Source of the DNA: Pseudomonas poae
GTDB lineage: Bacteria > Pseudomonadota > Gammaproteobacteria > Pseudomonadales > Pseudomonadaceae
Assembly: GCA_004000515.1 (NCBI GenBank)
Contig: CP034537.1
Coordinates: 6,779,501 to 6,843,500 of the forward strand
Reading direction: 5' to 3'
DNA: 64,000 bases
This document shows, piece by piece, positions 19,081-30,052 of this stretch (positions within the stretch are counted from its first letter, which is position 1; each line of letters starts with the position of its first letter). The notes under the pieces are model-generated. The model searched no databases. It was not told where the DNA came from and was given only the letters and a program-made list of their open reading frames with translations. The position numbers and the translations under genes are program-made.

Positions 19081-20223
19081 TTAAACGTAAAGCCGAGCCG
19101 CCAAAATTTTGTAGTCTAATAAGGACTGCGCCAGGCGAAACGACTGCCTTCTCATCTCTTTTAGCGACTCGGGGCTTGCCGCTATGAATTTAAAAACGTC
19201 GATAAAATCACTATAGCTCTCGACCCAAAATCCGTTCTCCACAAGGTATGGCTTATGGCTAGCATAAGGATACAACGCGACTGGCGAACCAGCACAAATC
19301 GCATTTTGCATCGTCGCAGATTGAGTTCCAGGCTGAAAATAAAGATTGGCGGCAGCCAAGTATTTTATCAATTCAACCGCTGGTTGCCACCCTACAAAAA
19401 TTATCCTCTGATCAGCATCGATTAACGGTTGCAAACGCGCAGACTGATCAGCCGGAATTGAACCGATAATCACTAACTTCAAATTTGGTGAGCACACCGC
19501 CGAAAAAAGCTCTGAGTGTTTCTTCCGTGCGCTTCCCCTGATCTAACTTTCCAGAGTGTACGATGATTACGTCATCAGCTGACAAACCATGCTTATCTCT
19601 AACTTCCATGGCGAAAGTACTACTTTGACTTTCACTTAGAACCTGCCCACCCAGCGGATAAAATTCTAGCTCAGCATCCACCAACCCATACATACGCACT
19701 AAAAAATCACGCGATTCGTAAGACAAATATAAAAACTTATCTACTTCCCTTTTTATAATTGCTACCAACAGTCGATTAAAAATTTTATATTGAAACAGTC
19801 TTGAAACCCAGTTCTTTCCAGAGTTATGAAAATCTTCATGACTATCGATATACAGCTTAACTTTAGGATAATGTTTTTGTATTCAAATACCGTCAACATC
19901 TCCCAACCGGCCACACCATGAAACAAAATAACGTCGGGGAGTAGCTTCGCACAACATCGTACAGCCCATTAACCTTACGTATCTTTGAGGATAAAAACTC
20001 GTTCAAAAAATTTGTGTATCTCATCCTCTTCAGTCTAATCCCACTGGAAAGAATTCTATCTTCTTCTAGAACTGAAACAAGTTGCCCATCAACATACTGA
20101 TAGCAATCACTCACAACCATTACATCATGGCCGTCCAACGCGTTTTTGCAACGGGAGCAAATTATCCTGGTATGTCATTCCCTCTGTGTAGTGTGACGCC
20201 AAGCAAACATGTAAGATTTTCAA
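19081..20223 (-). CDS. glycosyltransferase (GT4-like) of the O-antigen locus, four frameshifts
   Basis: Reconstructed by hand. It starts at a TTG (20223) as LKILHVCLASHYTEGMTYQD, three bases after the stop of the upstream glycosyltransferase. Middle pieces read DGHDVMVVSDCYQYVDGQLV, ILFHGVAGWEMLTVFEYK, LYIDSHEDFHNSGKNWVSRL. The donor domain has VIIVHSGKLDQGKRTEETL, IIFVGWQPAVELIKYLAAAN and YFQPGTQSATMQNAICAGSPVALY. Breaks lie at an A run near 20148, a C run near 19938, an A run near 19878 and a T run near 19504. Two bases in and two out leave 380 residues. Donor and acceptor sugars are unknown. Confidence 0.75.
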
Positions 20224-20226
20224 AAA

Positions 20227-21441
20227 TCACCGCCCATTAACAGACTCTAAGTAAAGTGACGTATAGGAACTAAACATCTTACGCTTACTGTAATTGCTCG
20301 AAGAAAACTCGACACACGCATCTTCAGAAGAATATAAAGGCTTACCATTCACAAAATCCATCAACATAGAACCTAACGCATTTAAGTCGCCATACTCAAC
20401 GAAATATCCATAACCGCTTGGTGCAACTTCCGGAGGTGCCCCGGAGTCGAAGCCTAAGATAGGAGTACCGCAGGCCAAACTCTCTGCAGTGACCATAGAA
20501 AAAGTTTCCTTCCGACTAGAAAGAATAGTTATATCGGCCATCGAATAATATGCCGCCAGCTCATACTGACTGGTCAATAAGGGAAGAGCTATAACGTTAT
20601 CAGGCCAAACTGCTTCCAATACCGTAACACCAATTAGAATAAACTTAATATTTTCTCCTAGGTATCTTTCCGCTAGCTCTACAACCCACTTACCCCCCTT
20701 TCGATCGGACATCAGATCGGGAGCGACCGAGATCGCAACGAACTCGTCACTTAAGCTGTGGCGTATCTTTAAGAATTCAAATTCGGTGGGTTTGAAAACA
20801 TCTGTGTCGATGCCATTATTAATGACCTGTATACGTTTATTCATCAGAAAAGACTCAGATATTCGTCGAGCCAACCAATTGGAAGGCGCAACAATCACAA
20901 GATTTTCAAAGCCCTCAAATAATTCTTTTTTCTCAAGATGCATTTTTTCTGAAAAATCAAACAGCAAACTCTTTGGGTATTCGGATAATTGAGGACAACT
21001 ATGGCAAGTGTCTTTCCATTTTTCGCATTCATTCGCATACCCACATCTACCGGTATACATAAATTCGCAATGAAAGGTCCAAACGACTTTTATCCCCTTG
21101 TACTTTAGATAATTTATGAAATCGAAAATATTTACATAATATCCATGAAGCTCATGCAAATGTACAACATCGGGATTAAATCTCTCAACTTGAGCTATTA
21201 ATCTTCGGGTCGCTAATGGAGAGAAGTAACCTACCATCCCACTTATACGAGACAGGGTAGCGTCCAAAACCACTTCTACGCCTGATGCGATTTTAAAAAG
21301 ACCGGCTTCATTGGTTTCCTTGCCCCTGCCGTAACTAGCCTCTACAACGTGCCCCTCCATTCGCAGTTGAGCAGTCAAGTCGTGTACAATTTTCCCCGTG
21401 CTGGAAAAATTATAATTAACATCAACCATTAAAACTTTCAT
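20227..21441 (-). CDS. glycosyltransferase family 4 of the O-antigen locus
   Basis: An intact 404-residue GT-B transferase. N-terminal domain: MKVLMVDVNYNFSSTGKIVH, DVVHLHELHGYYVNIFDFINY, VWTFHCEFMYTGRCGY with a cysteine cluster (CEKWKDTCHSC) seen in WcaC-like enzymes. C-terminal domain: VAISVAPDLMSDRKGGKWVV and the donor site TILSSRKETFSMVTAESLACGTPILGF. It should add one sugar of the repeat unit on the cytoplasmic face. The chosen start (21441) overlaps the wzy 3' end by 20 bases. It is one of the few frames in this part of the locus without a break. Confidence 0.87.
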   Translation of the reverse strand: MKVLMVDVNYNFSSTGKIVHDLTAQLRMEGHVVEASYGRGKETNEAGLFKIASGVEVVLDATLSRISGMVGYFSPLATRRLIAQVERFNPDVVHLHELHGYYVNIFDFINYLKYKGIKVVWTFHCEFMYTGRCGYANECEKWKDTCHSCPQLSEYPKSLLFDFSEKMHLEKKELFEGFENLVIVAPSNWLARRISESFLMNKRIQVINNGIDTDVFKPTEFEFLKIRHSLSDEFVAISVAPDLMSDRKGGKWVVELAERYLGENIKFILIGVTVLEAVWPDNVIALPLLTSQYELAAYYSMADITILSSRKETFSMVTAESLACGTPILGFDSGAPPEVAPSGYGYFVEYGDLNALGSMLMDFVNGKPLYSSEDACVEFSSSNYSKRKMFSSYTSLYLESVNGR

Positions 21442-22745
21442 ACTTTCTGCCTTTTTTCTGCCGAAAAAAATAGAAAAACAACAACAAAAATAATCCACCA
21501 AAAGATATCAGTGCTGTAAAAAAGTGTCCATTCGTTAAAATCACTGCTAAGGGTAATACTACCAACATAGAAAACCTGGTACTCCAACGCACTGAAAGTC
21601 TATTCAGTAAATATATCCAAACCGACAAGAAAACCCCAATAAAAAGAACCCCCAAGGCCCCAGCCGCTGCAACACCATCTCCCGAAAAAGGTTTGCATTA
21701 TAATTATTTTATCTGTCCCATACATATACTTACCTACTAAGACCCCTAGCTGGGGCCAAGCCTCATCAGAAACAAAATAAGCCGGGGCGTCCACAAAAGC
21801 GCTTACTCCCTTTACATGAGCCCAATGGGTATATCCGTACTTATTAAATAGGTCCTCATATAAGCTAATCGACAATCCAGGAAGAGCTAAAGTACGAAAC
21901 AAAAATATATACCCAATACATTAGCTAATGTATTCGTCGCGAAGAAAACAGAGGTAAAGGCGACTAGGAGACTTAACCCTAAATATATCAATGTAGCACT
22001 TCTTCCAATTCCATTCTCACCCTTCAACAACATATTGAAGGCCAAAGTCAAAAATGGCATAAGAAATATTGTACGCTCAGCCGAGATCATGTACATCAAC
22101 ACAAACCCCCGACTGCTAAAAGCATATACGCCCCCCTTTTCTCGGACAAACCCAACGAAAAGATAATAGGCGTTAAAACATAAGCAAAATAGGTTTTAAA
22201 GTAGGATATGTATCCGCCAACCGTACTTGTCTCAGCGCGCTGATCATAAACATTATCTAACCCAACAAAACTTAATGAAGAGTGATACTCAAATATCAAA
22301 ACAACCCCTAAGAAAAACCATATTCCAAAAATCACTTTTCGGCCTAATGTAGAACATTCAAGCATATTAAAATCAAACCCAGAAACATTACCGTGCCTAG
22401 CAACGAGGGAAATTAAAATAAATACAACTGTCAACGAACACAAAATATACCCATACTTAAATGCTCCACTCTGTGCAACGCACATACAAACAATAACACC
22501 CGGTATATAAACCACGCTGTGCAAAAAAATTACGACCAACGCCCCAGGAGTACGCATTCTGAAGGGTAAAAATAATGACGTTAATAAAATCAACGACATC
22601 ACCATAGCGACTTCCTCTAACTCTGGCTCAAAATAAGTAAACCCATAGTACCCCCACACTGGGTTCAAATAAGACACGTATGAAGAATACATTACTGCCA
22701 CATATAAAAAAATCGAGACTACAAAAACAGCCGCTCAACTCGCAT
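21422..22745 (-). CDS. wzy: O-antigen polymerase Wzy-like membrane protein, four frameshifts
   Basis: A low-similarity, highly hydrophobic protein with roughly ten membrane segments. Successive frames read MYSSYVSYLNPVWGYYGFTY, FGIWFFLGVVLIFEYHSSLS, DQRAETSTVGGYISYFKTYF, MYMISAERTIFLMPFLTLAF, YGYTHWAHVKGVSAFVDAP and VLFIGVFLSVWIYLLNRLSV. Its place after wzx and before transferases, its size (441 residues after repair) and its topology fit Wzy. ATG 22745 (MRVERLF) overlaps the wzx stop. Breaks lie at 22723-22727, about 22107-22111, about 21903-21907 and about 21690-21700. No catalytic signature is expected in this family, so the call rests on context and topology. Confidence 0.75.
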
Positions 22746-24003
22746 AATACCCCCGCCTACTGGAAAGAAACCATCTACCAAAACAGATATCTATTACATA
22801 GAGTGCAGCCATTTGTAATGAGAGAAAAATTAAATAATTTACAAAAGACAATTCAAAAAAATATGAGGCCGCAATAGCAACTAACGTTGCCACTACTCTG
22901 CAAAAGTGGAGAGTTGGTAAGTAGCTATTCACTCTCAAAACCAAGCTTAAACGATCTAATGGAGAACTGATAAACGAAAAAAATGCGGCGGCAGAAAGTA
23001 TCTCTGCGTATTGACCAGCCTCTACCCACTGCCTCCCCTAATACGAATGGATATATATATTTTGGAAGAAAAGGCCACGAATATATAAATAGGCGCCCCA
23101 CACACAATTAATCTAATTATGGTATCTCGCCATAGAGGCCGAATATCTCTAGAAGCTTGGTAAAACTGGGCCGCTCGCTGGTAAAAAACCTGCCCAATTG
23201 CCACTCCTATTAAACCAGATGGTAAGAATATAGTTGCCATCACCATAGTAAATTGACCTAACTTCTCTACTCCGTACTGATAAGATATGAAGAGAATTGG
23301 CAAGCTACCGCTCACCGTCAAAAATAAATGTGATACCACCATCGAATTTGCACTCTTAGCGAAACGAATTCTTGGAGAGTCCTCTTTAGAAATCAATGCA
23401 GCCTTCAAGCTCAATAATTTAATCAAGTAAGCCTTCAAAGCGAAGATTTTCCCGACAGCACTAGACAAACTGGTTAAAATCAACCCCAGAGTTCCAAACG
23501 AAGAAAAAACTATTCCTGAACCAACATAAAGGGCTTTACCCGTGACTTCAGACATAGCTGACTTCTTGAAATCCCCGTTTCTCTGCGTGCAATGCTGAAG
23601 TGCTAGAGCGAAAGATACAAAACATGCCGAAACAGGCGCAAATAATAAATAAAAACTCAGGTTCTCTACCCCCAACGCTCTCTCTATATATACCCCCCGA
23701 GATAGATAAGCGCGGTAAGAATGAGGCATGAAATCAACCCAATTTTAACGATCCAATTAAATAAGTATTTAACATGTGCATCTACGCCCAGCATTTGAAA
23801 AAAATATTCATAACGCCAAGTCATTATCCCAGCCAAGAACATCACGGCCTGCAAAAAATATTCTGCATAGCAAAAGCTTCAGGACTATAGACCCTGGCCA
23901 AAATAGGTATACCCAGCAGTCCTACTAGTTGAGCACCACTGTTGCCAAGAGCTTGAAGCGCTACATCTCTCCAGTACTTTACGAGCGCTGTATTAGGTTT
24001 CAC
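22735..24003 (-). CDS. wzx: O-antigen flippase Wzx-like, four frameshifts
   Basis: A polysaccharide-transporter (MOP superfamily) protein that should flip the lipid-linked repeat unit. The reconstructed start is GTG 24003, reading KPNTALVKYWRDVALQALGN and GAQLVGLLGIPILARVYSPE. Then come MTWRYEYFFQMLGVDAHVKY, SFGTLGLILTSLSSAVGKIF, FIMFISYQYG-type segments and the C-terminal block FVLGRQWVEAGQYAEIL, typical of Wzx. Breaks lie at 23853-23858, 23693-23698, about 23070 and about 23036. Two bases in and two out give 422 residues with about 12 membrane segments. Stop and wzy start overlap. Confidence 0.78.
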
Positions 24004-24048
24004 TTAAAAGGCCCATATCAAGCAATATATACTGGCTTTTCGATAAAC

Positions 24049-25145
24049 TCATTTGGTGGTACCTACTACCAACTCTAGGGCGTCAAATATCAGATTTTGA
24101 TCAACCGTTTCTAGATACGGATGCATTGGAAGACTGAGCACTTCATTAGCAACTCTGTCTCCGATTGCTAGCAATACCGTATCGTTCTTAACTGCTGGTT
24201 GCTTATTCAAAGGCACCGGATAGTGCACAACCGTCGGAACACCTCGCTCTCTAAGTTTCGCTTGAACGGCATTTCTATCTTCCACCCGAATCGTATACTG
24301 GGCAAATACCGAACTGTTGTACTCCTCAATATAAGGAGTGGCCAGGATATTTAAAGCAGATAATTTTTGGTTATACGATGCGGCAACTTTCTCGCGCTGT
24401 AGTATCTCGCCTTCGAAGATATCCAACTTTGGCAAAAGTATCGCCGCCTGTAACGTATCAAGACGGCTATTGACACCTAATCGCACATGATGATACCTAC
24501 GCTCTTGTCCATGTCTTGATATTTGCCTTATCAATAAGGCCAGATCATCGTCATTAGTAAATATGGCCCCTCCGTCACCGTAACATCCCAAAGGCTTGCT
24601 AGGAAAAAACTGGTGCAAGCGATTGTGGTCAAACCACAGGATTTTTTTCCTTTATAGGTAGCACCAAAGCTTTGAGCCGCATCCTCAATAACGGGAATGC
24701 CGTATTTTTTAGCGATGGAATTTATCTCATCATAATCAGCGCATTGACCGTATATTGAAACTGGAATAATCGCTTTTGTTGCAGGCGTGATTGCTGCCTC
24801 CAGTAAGGTATGATCCAAGTTAAACGTTAGAGGATTAACGTCTACATATACAGGCGTAGCTCCCAACAGTGCGGCGCTTTCTGCTGTAGCTATATAATTA
24901 AATCCAGGCGTAATAATCTCGTCACCGGGGCCCACTCCCAAAGCCATTTGAGCAATTTGCAGCGCGTCCGTGCCATTAGCAACTGTAATGCAGTGTTTTA
25001 CACCAACGAAACATGCTAAACGCTCTTCAAGTAAATTCACCTCTGGTCCTAGTATATATTTACCGTGCGCGAGCACATTCTTTATCGCAAGGTCTATTTT
25101 CTCACGTAACAAAACTTGCTGTGCCCGCAGATCAATAAACTCCAT
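24049..25145 (-). CDS. wbpE: PLP-dependent sugar aminotransferase (WbpE, DegT/DnrJ/EryC1 family), frameshifted
   Basis: Sugar aminotransferase that places the C3 amino group on the 3-keto uronic acid made by WbpB. MEFIDLRAQQVLLREKIDLA, the PLP phosphate site ANGTDALQIAQMALGVGPGD, EDAAQSFGATYKGKKSC and the lysine block TSFFPSKPLGCYGDGGAIFT are typical. Schiff-base Lys lies in SFFPSKPLG. The frame breaks in the A run 24604-24609; one extra base gives 365 residues, near WbpE length. The C-terminal piece YTIRVEDRNAVQAKLRERGV fits the family. Confidence 0.9.
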
Positions 25146-25147
25146 TA

Positions 25148-26029
25148 TTATTTCAAGCTCCGCATTAAGTTTTTGATAAATTTCAAATGGGGAATGGCAA
25201 AGTTACCCGTTACTTTCTCCCCGGCAGCAACATCTCTCACTACAACGGCTCCAATAGTGACGAATGCCTTGTCACCTAATGAAAGGCGGTTTGATATTGC
25301 GGAGCCCGGCCCTACCCAAACATCATGACCAAGAGTTACATTTCCCGCGAGCATTGCAGATGCTGCAATAAGACATCGTTCACCAGATTGCACGCCATGT
25401 GCGTAATGAACAAGACCATCTAGCTTTGTATCGCGCCCAATTATAGTATTGCGGTAACTGAAGCCTTTAACAACCGTACAGTTTGGTCCGACTTCTGCGT
25501 ACTCTCCGATGACTACACCGCCATCATGCCCAACCGTAAGCATTCCACGGGATGTCCGCTTATGCTCAAAACCATTTACCCCAATTACCGCACCGGCTCT
25601 AATTACTGCGCCCCGCTTGATTAAGACATCATCAAGAACAACCACTCCCGCTTCAATAATCACGTCGTCTTCAATTATGACACCTTGGCTCGATATCACA
25701 GCCGAGCTATGTATCCTAGCAAGATCTGAAACGACGCTCGCAGATCTTTCCTTTATTAAGGAGAGATAATTAACTAACGTAAAAAAATACCACTTAGGAT
25801 CATCAACGATTATTTTATCAATTCTATCATCCAGTACATGCTGGTCTTTCAACCGAACAAATACCGCCTTTATTTTTTCATTCTTGTTAATGATCGAAGC
25901 ATATTTGTGATCCTCAATAAACGTAAGTATTGTATTAAAGAACTGAGAATCAGCGGTACCAGCGCCATCGACAGAAATTCCGTACGAATTCAAACCTGTT
26001 GCTAATTTTAGCAGATTAGAATCGATCAT
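25148..26029 (-). CDS. left-handed beta-helix (hexapeptide repeat) sugar N-acetyltransferase, LpxD-like
   Basis: A 293-residue protein. Residues 1 to about 100 form a mixed domain, and about 100-285 a hexapeptide beta-helix (SAVISSQGVIIEDDVIIEAG, VVVLDDVLIKRGAVIRAGAV, GFEHKRTSRGMLTVGHDGGV, CLIAASAMLAGNVTLGHDVW). This LpxD-like architecture is larger than the short WbpD acetyltransferases of known loci. Between wbpB and wbpE it most likely acetylates the 3-amino group of UDP-GlcNAc3NA, the WbpD step. The catalytic His candidates lie in HYAHGV and GHDVW. Start ATG 26029 is preferred over 26047, as the body begins there. Confidence 0.75.
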   Translation of the reverse strand: MIDSNLLKLATGLNSYGISVDGAGTADSQFFNTILTFIEDHKYASIINKNEKIKAVFVRLKDQHVLDDRIDKIIVDDPKWYFFTLVNYLSLIKERSASVVSDLARIHSSAVISSQGVIIEDDVIIEAGVVVLDDVLIKRGAVIRAGAVIGVNGFEHKRTSRGMLTVGHDGGVVIGEYAEVGPNCTVVKGFSYRNTIIGRDTKLDGLVHYAHGVQSGERCLIAASAMLAGNVTLGHDVWVGPGSAISNRLSLGDKAFVTIGAVVVRDVAAGEKVTGNFAIPHLKFIKNLMRSLK

Positions 26030-26050
26030 CAGCACCTCTCCTATCAATGC

Positions 26051-27034
<984 letters not shown>

Positions 27035-27082
27035 TCATTTACTTATGAAAAATAGAAATAACTATCTATTGGAAATAGCCAA

Positions 27083-28395
27083 TCATGCCTTAATAATGTG
27101 CGCCGCTGTAGTTCGGTACTTCCCACGACTATCAATAATTAGGTTAGAAGCAGACTTGATCAGATCATAGTCGAATTTTTCGTGATCTGTCGCAAGCACC
27201 ACCGCATCAAAGCTTGATAAGTTTTCAAAGGTTAGCGACTCACTCACAAGATCAAAATTATGTTCGCGCATCTTTGGAAAAGCTGGCACATGCGGATCAC
27301 TATAAGCAACGATGCATCCTTTCCGCTCAAGTAACTCCATGATTTCGACCGAAGGAGACTCTCGCATATCGTCAACATTTTTCTTATAAGCAATACCAAG
27401 CACTAGCACTTTGCTCCCCTTCAGGGATTTTCCTCGCTCATTTAAACCATCCACTAGCTTTCCAACGACATATTCTGGCATCGCTTTATTAACCTCACCA
27501 GAGAGCTCGATAAAACGAGTATGAAGACCGTATTCGCGTGCTTTCCAGGTTAGATAAAATGGATCAATTGGAATGCAGTGCCCCCCAAGCCCGGGCCTGG
27601 ATAATAAGCAGTAAAACCGAATGGTTTGGTCGCAGCGGCATCTACAACCTCAAATATGTCGATGCCCATCCGATCTGCAACAACTTTCATTTCATTGACA
27701 AGCCCAATGTTCACAGCGCGATGAATATTCTCCAAAAGCTTGGTCATTTCCGCTGCTTTCGTCGAGCTTACGGATACCACCCGATCAATCGCTTGCTCGT
27801 AAAGTGCAATACCCACTTCTAGACAAGCGGCTGTATCGCCGCCGATAATTTTAGGAATTGTGCGGGTTTCAAAATCAGGGTTTCCTGGATCCTCACGCTC
27901 AGGCGAATAAACGAGAAAGATATCTTCTCCGACTATGAGCCCCCCTTCCTGTACTCGTGGCAGTAACTCTTCTTCGGTTGTTCCTGGATAAGTGGTGCTT
28001 TCAAGTGATATGACTTGTCCGGAACGCAGGAAAGGCTTGATTGCGTTCGTGGTATCGATAACGAATCGCATATCTGGCTCGCGATATTTATTCAGTGGCG
28101 TAGGCACGCACAAAATCAGCGCATCACACTCCAATACCCGCTTGAAGTCAGTGCTGGCCTCAAAGCCTGTGGTGCGCGCTGCAAAAATTTTCTCCGAGGG
28201 AATGTGCTCAATATAGCTCCTTCCAGCGTTCAGCTCATCAACCTTACGTTGGTCAATATCAATACCAATTACTCGAAAGCCTATGGAGTTGTATCGAAGC
28301 ATCAAAGGCAATCCCACATAACCCAGCCCGACAATTCCGATTAATGCTTCCTTACTTTTGAATTTGGCGACAGCGGCCTGTTTCTGCAGGTGCAT
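27083..28395 (-). CDS. wbpA: UDP-N-acetyl-D-glucosamine 6-dehydrogenase (WbpA), frameshifted
   Basis: The first committed enzyme of the locus, oxidising UDP-GlcNAc to UDP-GlcNAcA with NAD. N-terminal [36 protein letters not shown] and [19 protein letters not shown] are typical of the UDP-glucose dehydrogenase superfamily. The catalytic Cys should lie in the glycine-rich block [16 protein letters not shown], exactly where the frame breaks (C run 27581-27586, one short). The second piece continues [20 protein letters not shown]. Repair gives 437 residues. ATG 28395 follows GGAG; the longer frame would begin at a TTG. The block before it is a 517-bp gap. Confidence 0.92.
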
Positions 28396-28912
28396 CAATA
28401 ATACTCCAACCTAAAAATAGTAAATTAAAATGACTTATTATGAACGATTAGTGACCGACTCTCACCACACACAACGGCGATTGGCTCAAAAGTCTCTAAA
28501 ATTCAAAGACGCCTGTCCACAGTCGAGCCTAGTCAAGCCATATTTTGCGTAAAATATGGAAAGGTGCCAAGGACCTCGACTCGCGAACGGCAATGCATCG
28601 CTCGACCATAGCTGAAATTAAATCATAGCTTTGCAGCTCAGACGTACAAAGATTCGGAAAAGATAGGCACCAAATAGACTCAGACAAACCGAAAGTCGTC
28701 GCGATATTTTACACTAAGGTGAGGGTTCTAGAGAGATGCCACCCCATTCCCCTCACACGACAGCAAATGGGGGTTACGAACACCAAAATGCTGGAAAAAA
28801 ATCAGTCACTTCCAAGCGTTGCACCTGAAAAAGCGCTTAAGACCAACACAACTCAAACTGTTGCAAAGCCAAGCATTCGCCACAACTACTCGTGATACAG
28901 CACAGAATGCAA
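28396..28912. other. 517-bp gene-free region upstream of wbpA
   Basis: No coding frame is recognisable. It holds a perfect hairpin, CCATATTTT paired with AAAATATGG around GCGT (28538-28559), and a second, looser pair, CCCCATT (28742-28748) with AATGGGG (28766-28772). It should contain the promoter and leader of the O-antigen operon. No JUMPStart/ops sequence is seen, nor a wzz gene, which occupies this slot in P. aeruginosa. Confidence 0.5.
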
Positions 28913-29155
28913 CTAATTATTTAGTGAAGATCTCTTACGAGATGCAAGATGCCTGCCCATCACGCCCAGGAATGGACCGACAACCAATCCAGCAATCATG
29001 GCAATTACGATAAACAAGGAAACTGGCGCCTCGAGCAATGCCCGTCCAAAAATAGAGAGGGTGACCAGCTGTTGGTTCTCAAGGACAAATATTAGAACCA
29101 TCAAAGCTAAAATCAAATACACCAACACGAGTAAAATTCGCTTGAGTTCGAACAT
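28913..29155 (-). CDS. LapA domain (DUF1049) inner membrane protein
   Basis: An 80-residue protein with two hydrophobic segments (ILLVLVYLILALMVLIFVLE and VSLFIVIAMIAGLVVGPFLG) and a short basic C-terminus (RHLASRKRSS). The spacing and the ENQQLVTL turn fit the LapA/DUF1049 family, which in enterobacteria works in lipopolysaccharide assembly with LapB. ATG 29155 (MFELKR) follows a good GGGAGG-type site; the in-frame codon at 29179 overlaps ihfB. It probably follows ihfB as one transcript. Confidence 0.85.
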   Translation of the reverse strand: MFELKRILLVLVYLILALMVLIFVLENQQLVTLSIFGRALLEAPVSLFIVIAMIAGLVVGPFLGVMGRHLASRKRSSLNN

Positions 29156-29178
29156 CCCAACCTCCCTCCATGAAGCCA

Positions 29179-29475
29179 CTAAATATCACACTCCTCATCC
29201 TCATTCACCCGATCCCGCAACTCCTTGCCCGGCTTGAAATGAGGCACAAACTTCCCATCCAGACTCACCGACTGCCCAGTCTTGGGATTCCGGCCAACCC
29301 TTGGCGCACGGTAGTGCAGCGAAAAACTGCCAAACCCACGGATCTCAATCCGGTCGCCAGTCGCCAGGCACTGGGACATTTGTTCAAGCATGGTCTTGAT
29401 AGCCAGCTCCACATCCTTGGATGAGAGCAGCCCTTGATGGGTGACAATTCGTTCGATCAACTCCGACTTCGTCAT
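29179..29475 (-). CDS. ihfB: integration host factor subunit beta
   Basis: A 98-residue DNA-bending protein of the HU/IHF family. [20 protein letters not shown], the DNA-arm sequence [20 protein letters not shown] and PKTGQSVSL are diagnostic of IHF beta. It binds as a heterodimer with IhfA in the nucleoid. Its position between rpsA and the O-antigen genes matches himD in P. aeruginosa and marks the chromosomal anchor of the locus. Confidence 0.96.
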   Translation of the reverse strand: MTKSELIERIVTHQGLLSSKDVELAIKTMLEQMSQCLATGDRIEIRGFGSFSLHYRAPRVGRNPKTGQSVSLDGKFVPHFKPGKELRDRVNEDEECDI

Positions 29476-29607
29476 ATTTTTCCCTTCTTTTTCAAGCAGC
29501 TAGGAAAAGCGCTTCGAAGGTTTTAGCATGACTTGATGAATTTGAACAGCCCACGGCTCAACTTATCTACTGGTTAGATGCATACGCCTGACACGTGCCT
29601 CAAACCC

Positions 29608-29892
29608 TCAATTACACATGACAAGCATGGTGCGAGTTACAGCGCCGGCAGGGTTCCAGCCGAAGAGGTAGTCGCCCTCTTCGTCCTTGGCGTCGCTGGA
29701 TCGGGTGATCACCTTGTAGCCTTGCATCTTGCATTCACGGGCGGCACGGCTTTCACACTTGTCCCAGTTATTGCCCAAGCCCGAGCAGTCGATCTCGATG
29801 CCGCTCACGCCGCGCTTGGCGTGGGTCTTGGCGCTGGTGGCGGCGCAGCCTGCAAGCATTACCACGGCGATTACTACGATAAGCCTGTTCAT
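29608..29892 (-). CDS. small lipoprotein of unknown function
   Basis: A 94-residue protein with a lipoprotein signal (MNRLIVVIAVVMLAGCAATS; lipobox LAGC, lipidated Cys 16). The mature part holds four further cysteines (DCSGLGNNWDKCESRAAREC and the final MCN), so disulfides in the periplasm are likely. Asp is absent directly after the lipid Cys (Ala at +2), which predicts outer-membrane sorting. It is monocistronic between ihfB and rpsA. I do not recognise a named family. Confidence 0.8.
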   Translation of the reverse strand: MNRLIVVIAVVMLAGCAATSAKTHAKRGVSGIEIDCSGLGNNWDKCESRAARECKMQGYKVITRSSDAKDEEGDYLFGWNPAGAVTRTMLVMCN

Positions 29893-30007
29893 TCAGATCC
29901 TTATTGAAGCCATAACACGAGCGCTTGTTTTGTGAAGACTATAGTCAGTTCTGACACTGAGCTGCACGCCTTGGTTCTCGGTTGTTGATTCAAGGAATTG
30001 CGGGCAC

Positions 30008-30036
30008 AAAAAGGGCGACCGAAGTCGCCCTTTTTC
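30008..30036 (-). terminator. intrinsic terminator downstream of rpsA
   Basis: GGGCGAC and GTCGCCC pair around a four-base UUCG-type loop (plus strand CGAA), followed by TTTTT on the minus strand, with A's on the other side so it could act in both directions. It lies 16 bases after the rpsA stop. Confidence 0.9.
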
Positions 30037-30052
30037 TATGGTCTGACAGAAC

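Noticed and set aside
7634..24003. Homopolymer breaks as phase-variation switches of O-antigen
   Set aside because: The same kind of break hits hisC, ubiG, punC and punR, and several occur in one gene. Error is the simpler explanation.
28396..28912. JUMPStart/ops element ahead of the O-antigen operon
   Set aside because: No GGCGGTAG core was found on either strand in this gap.
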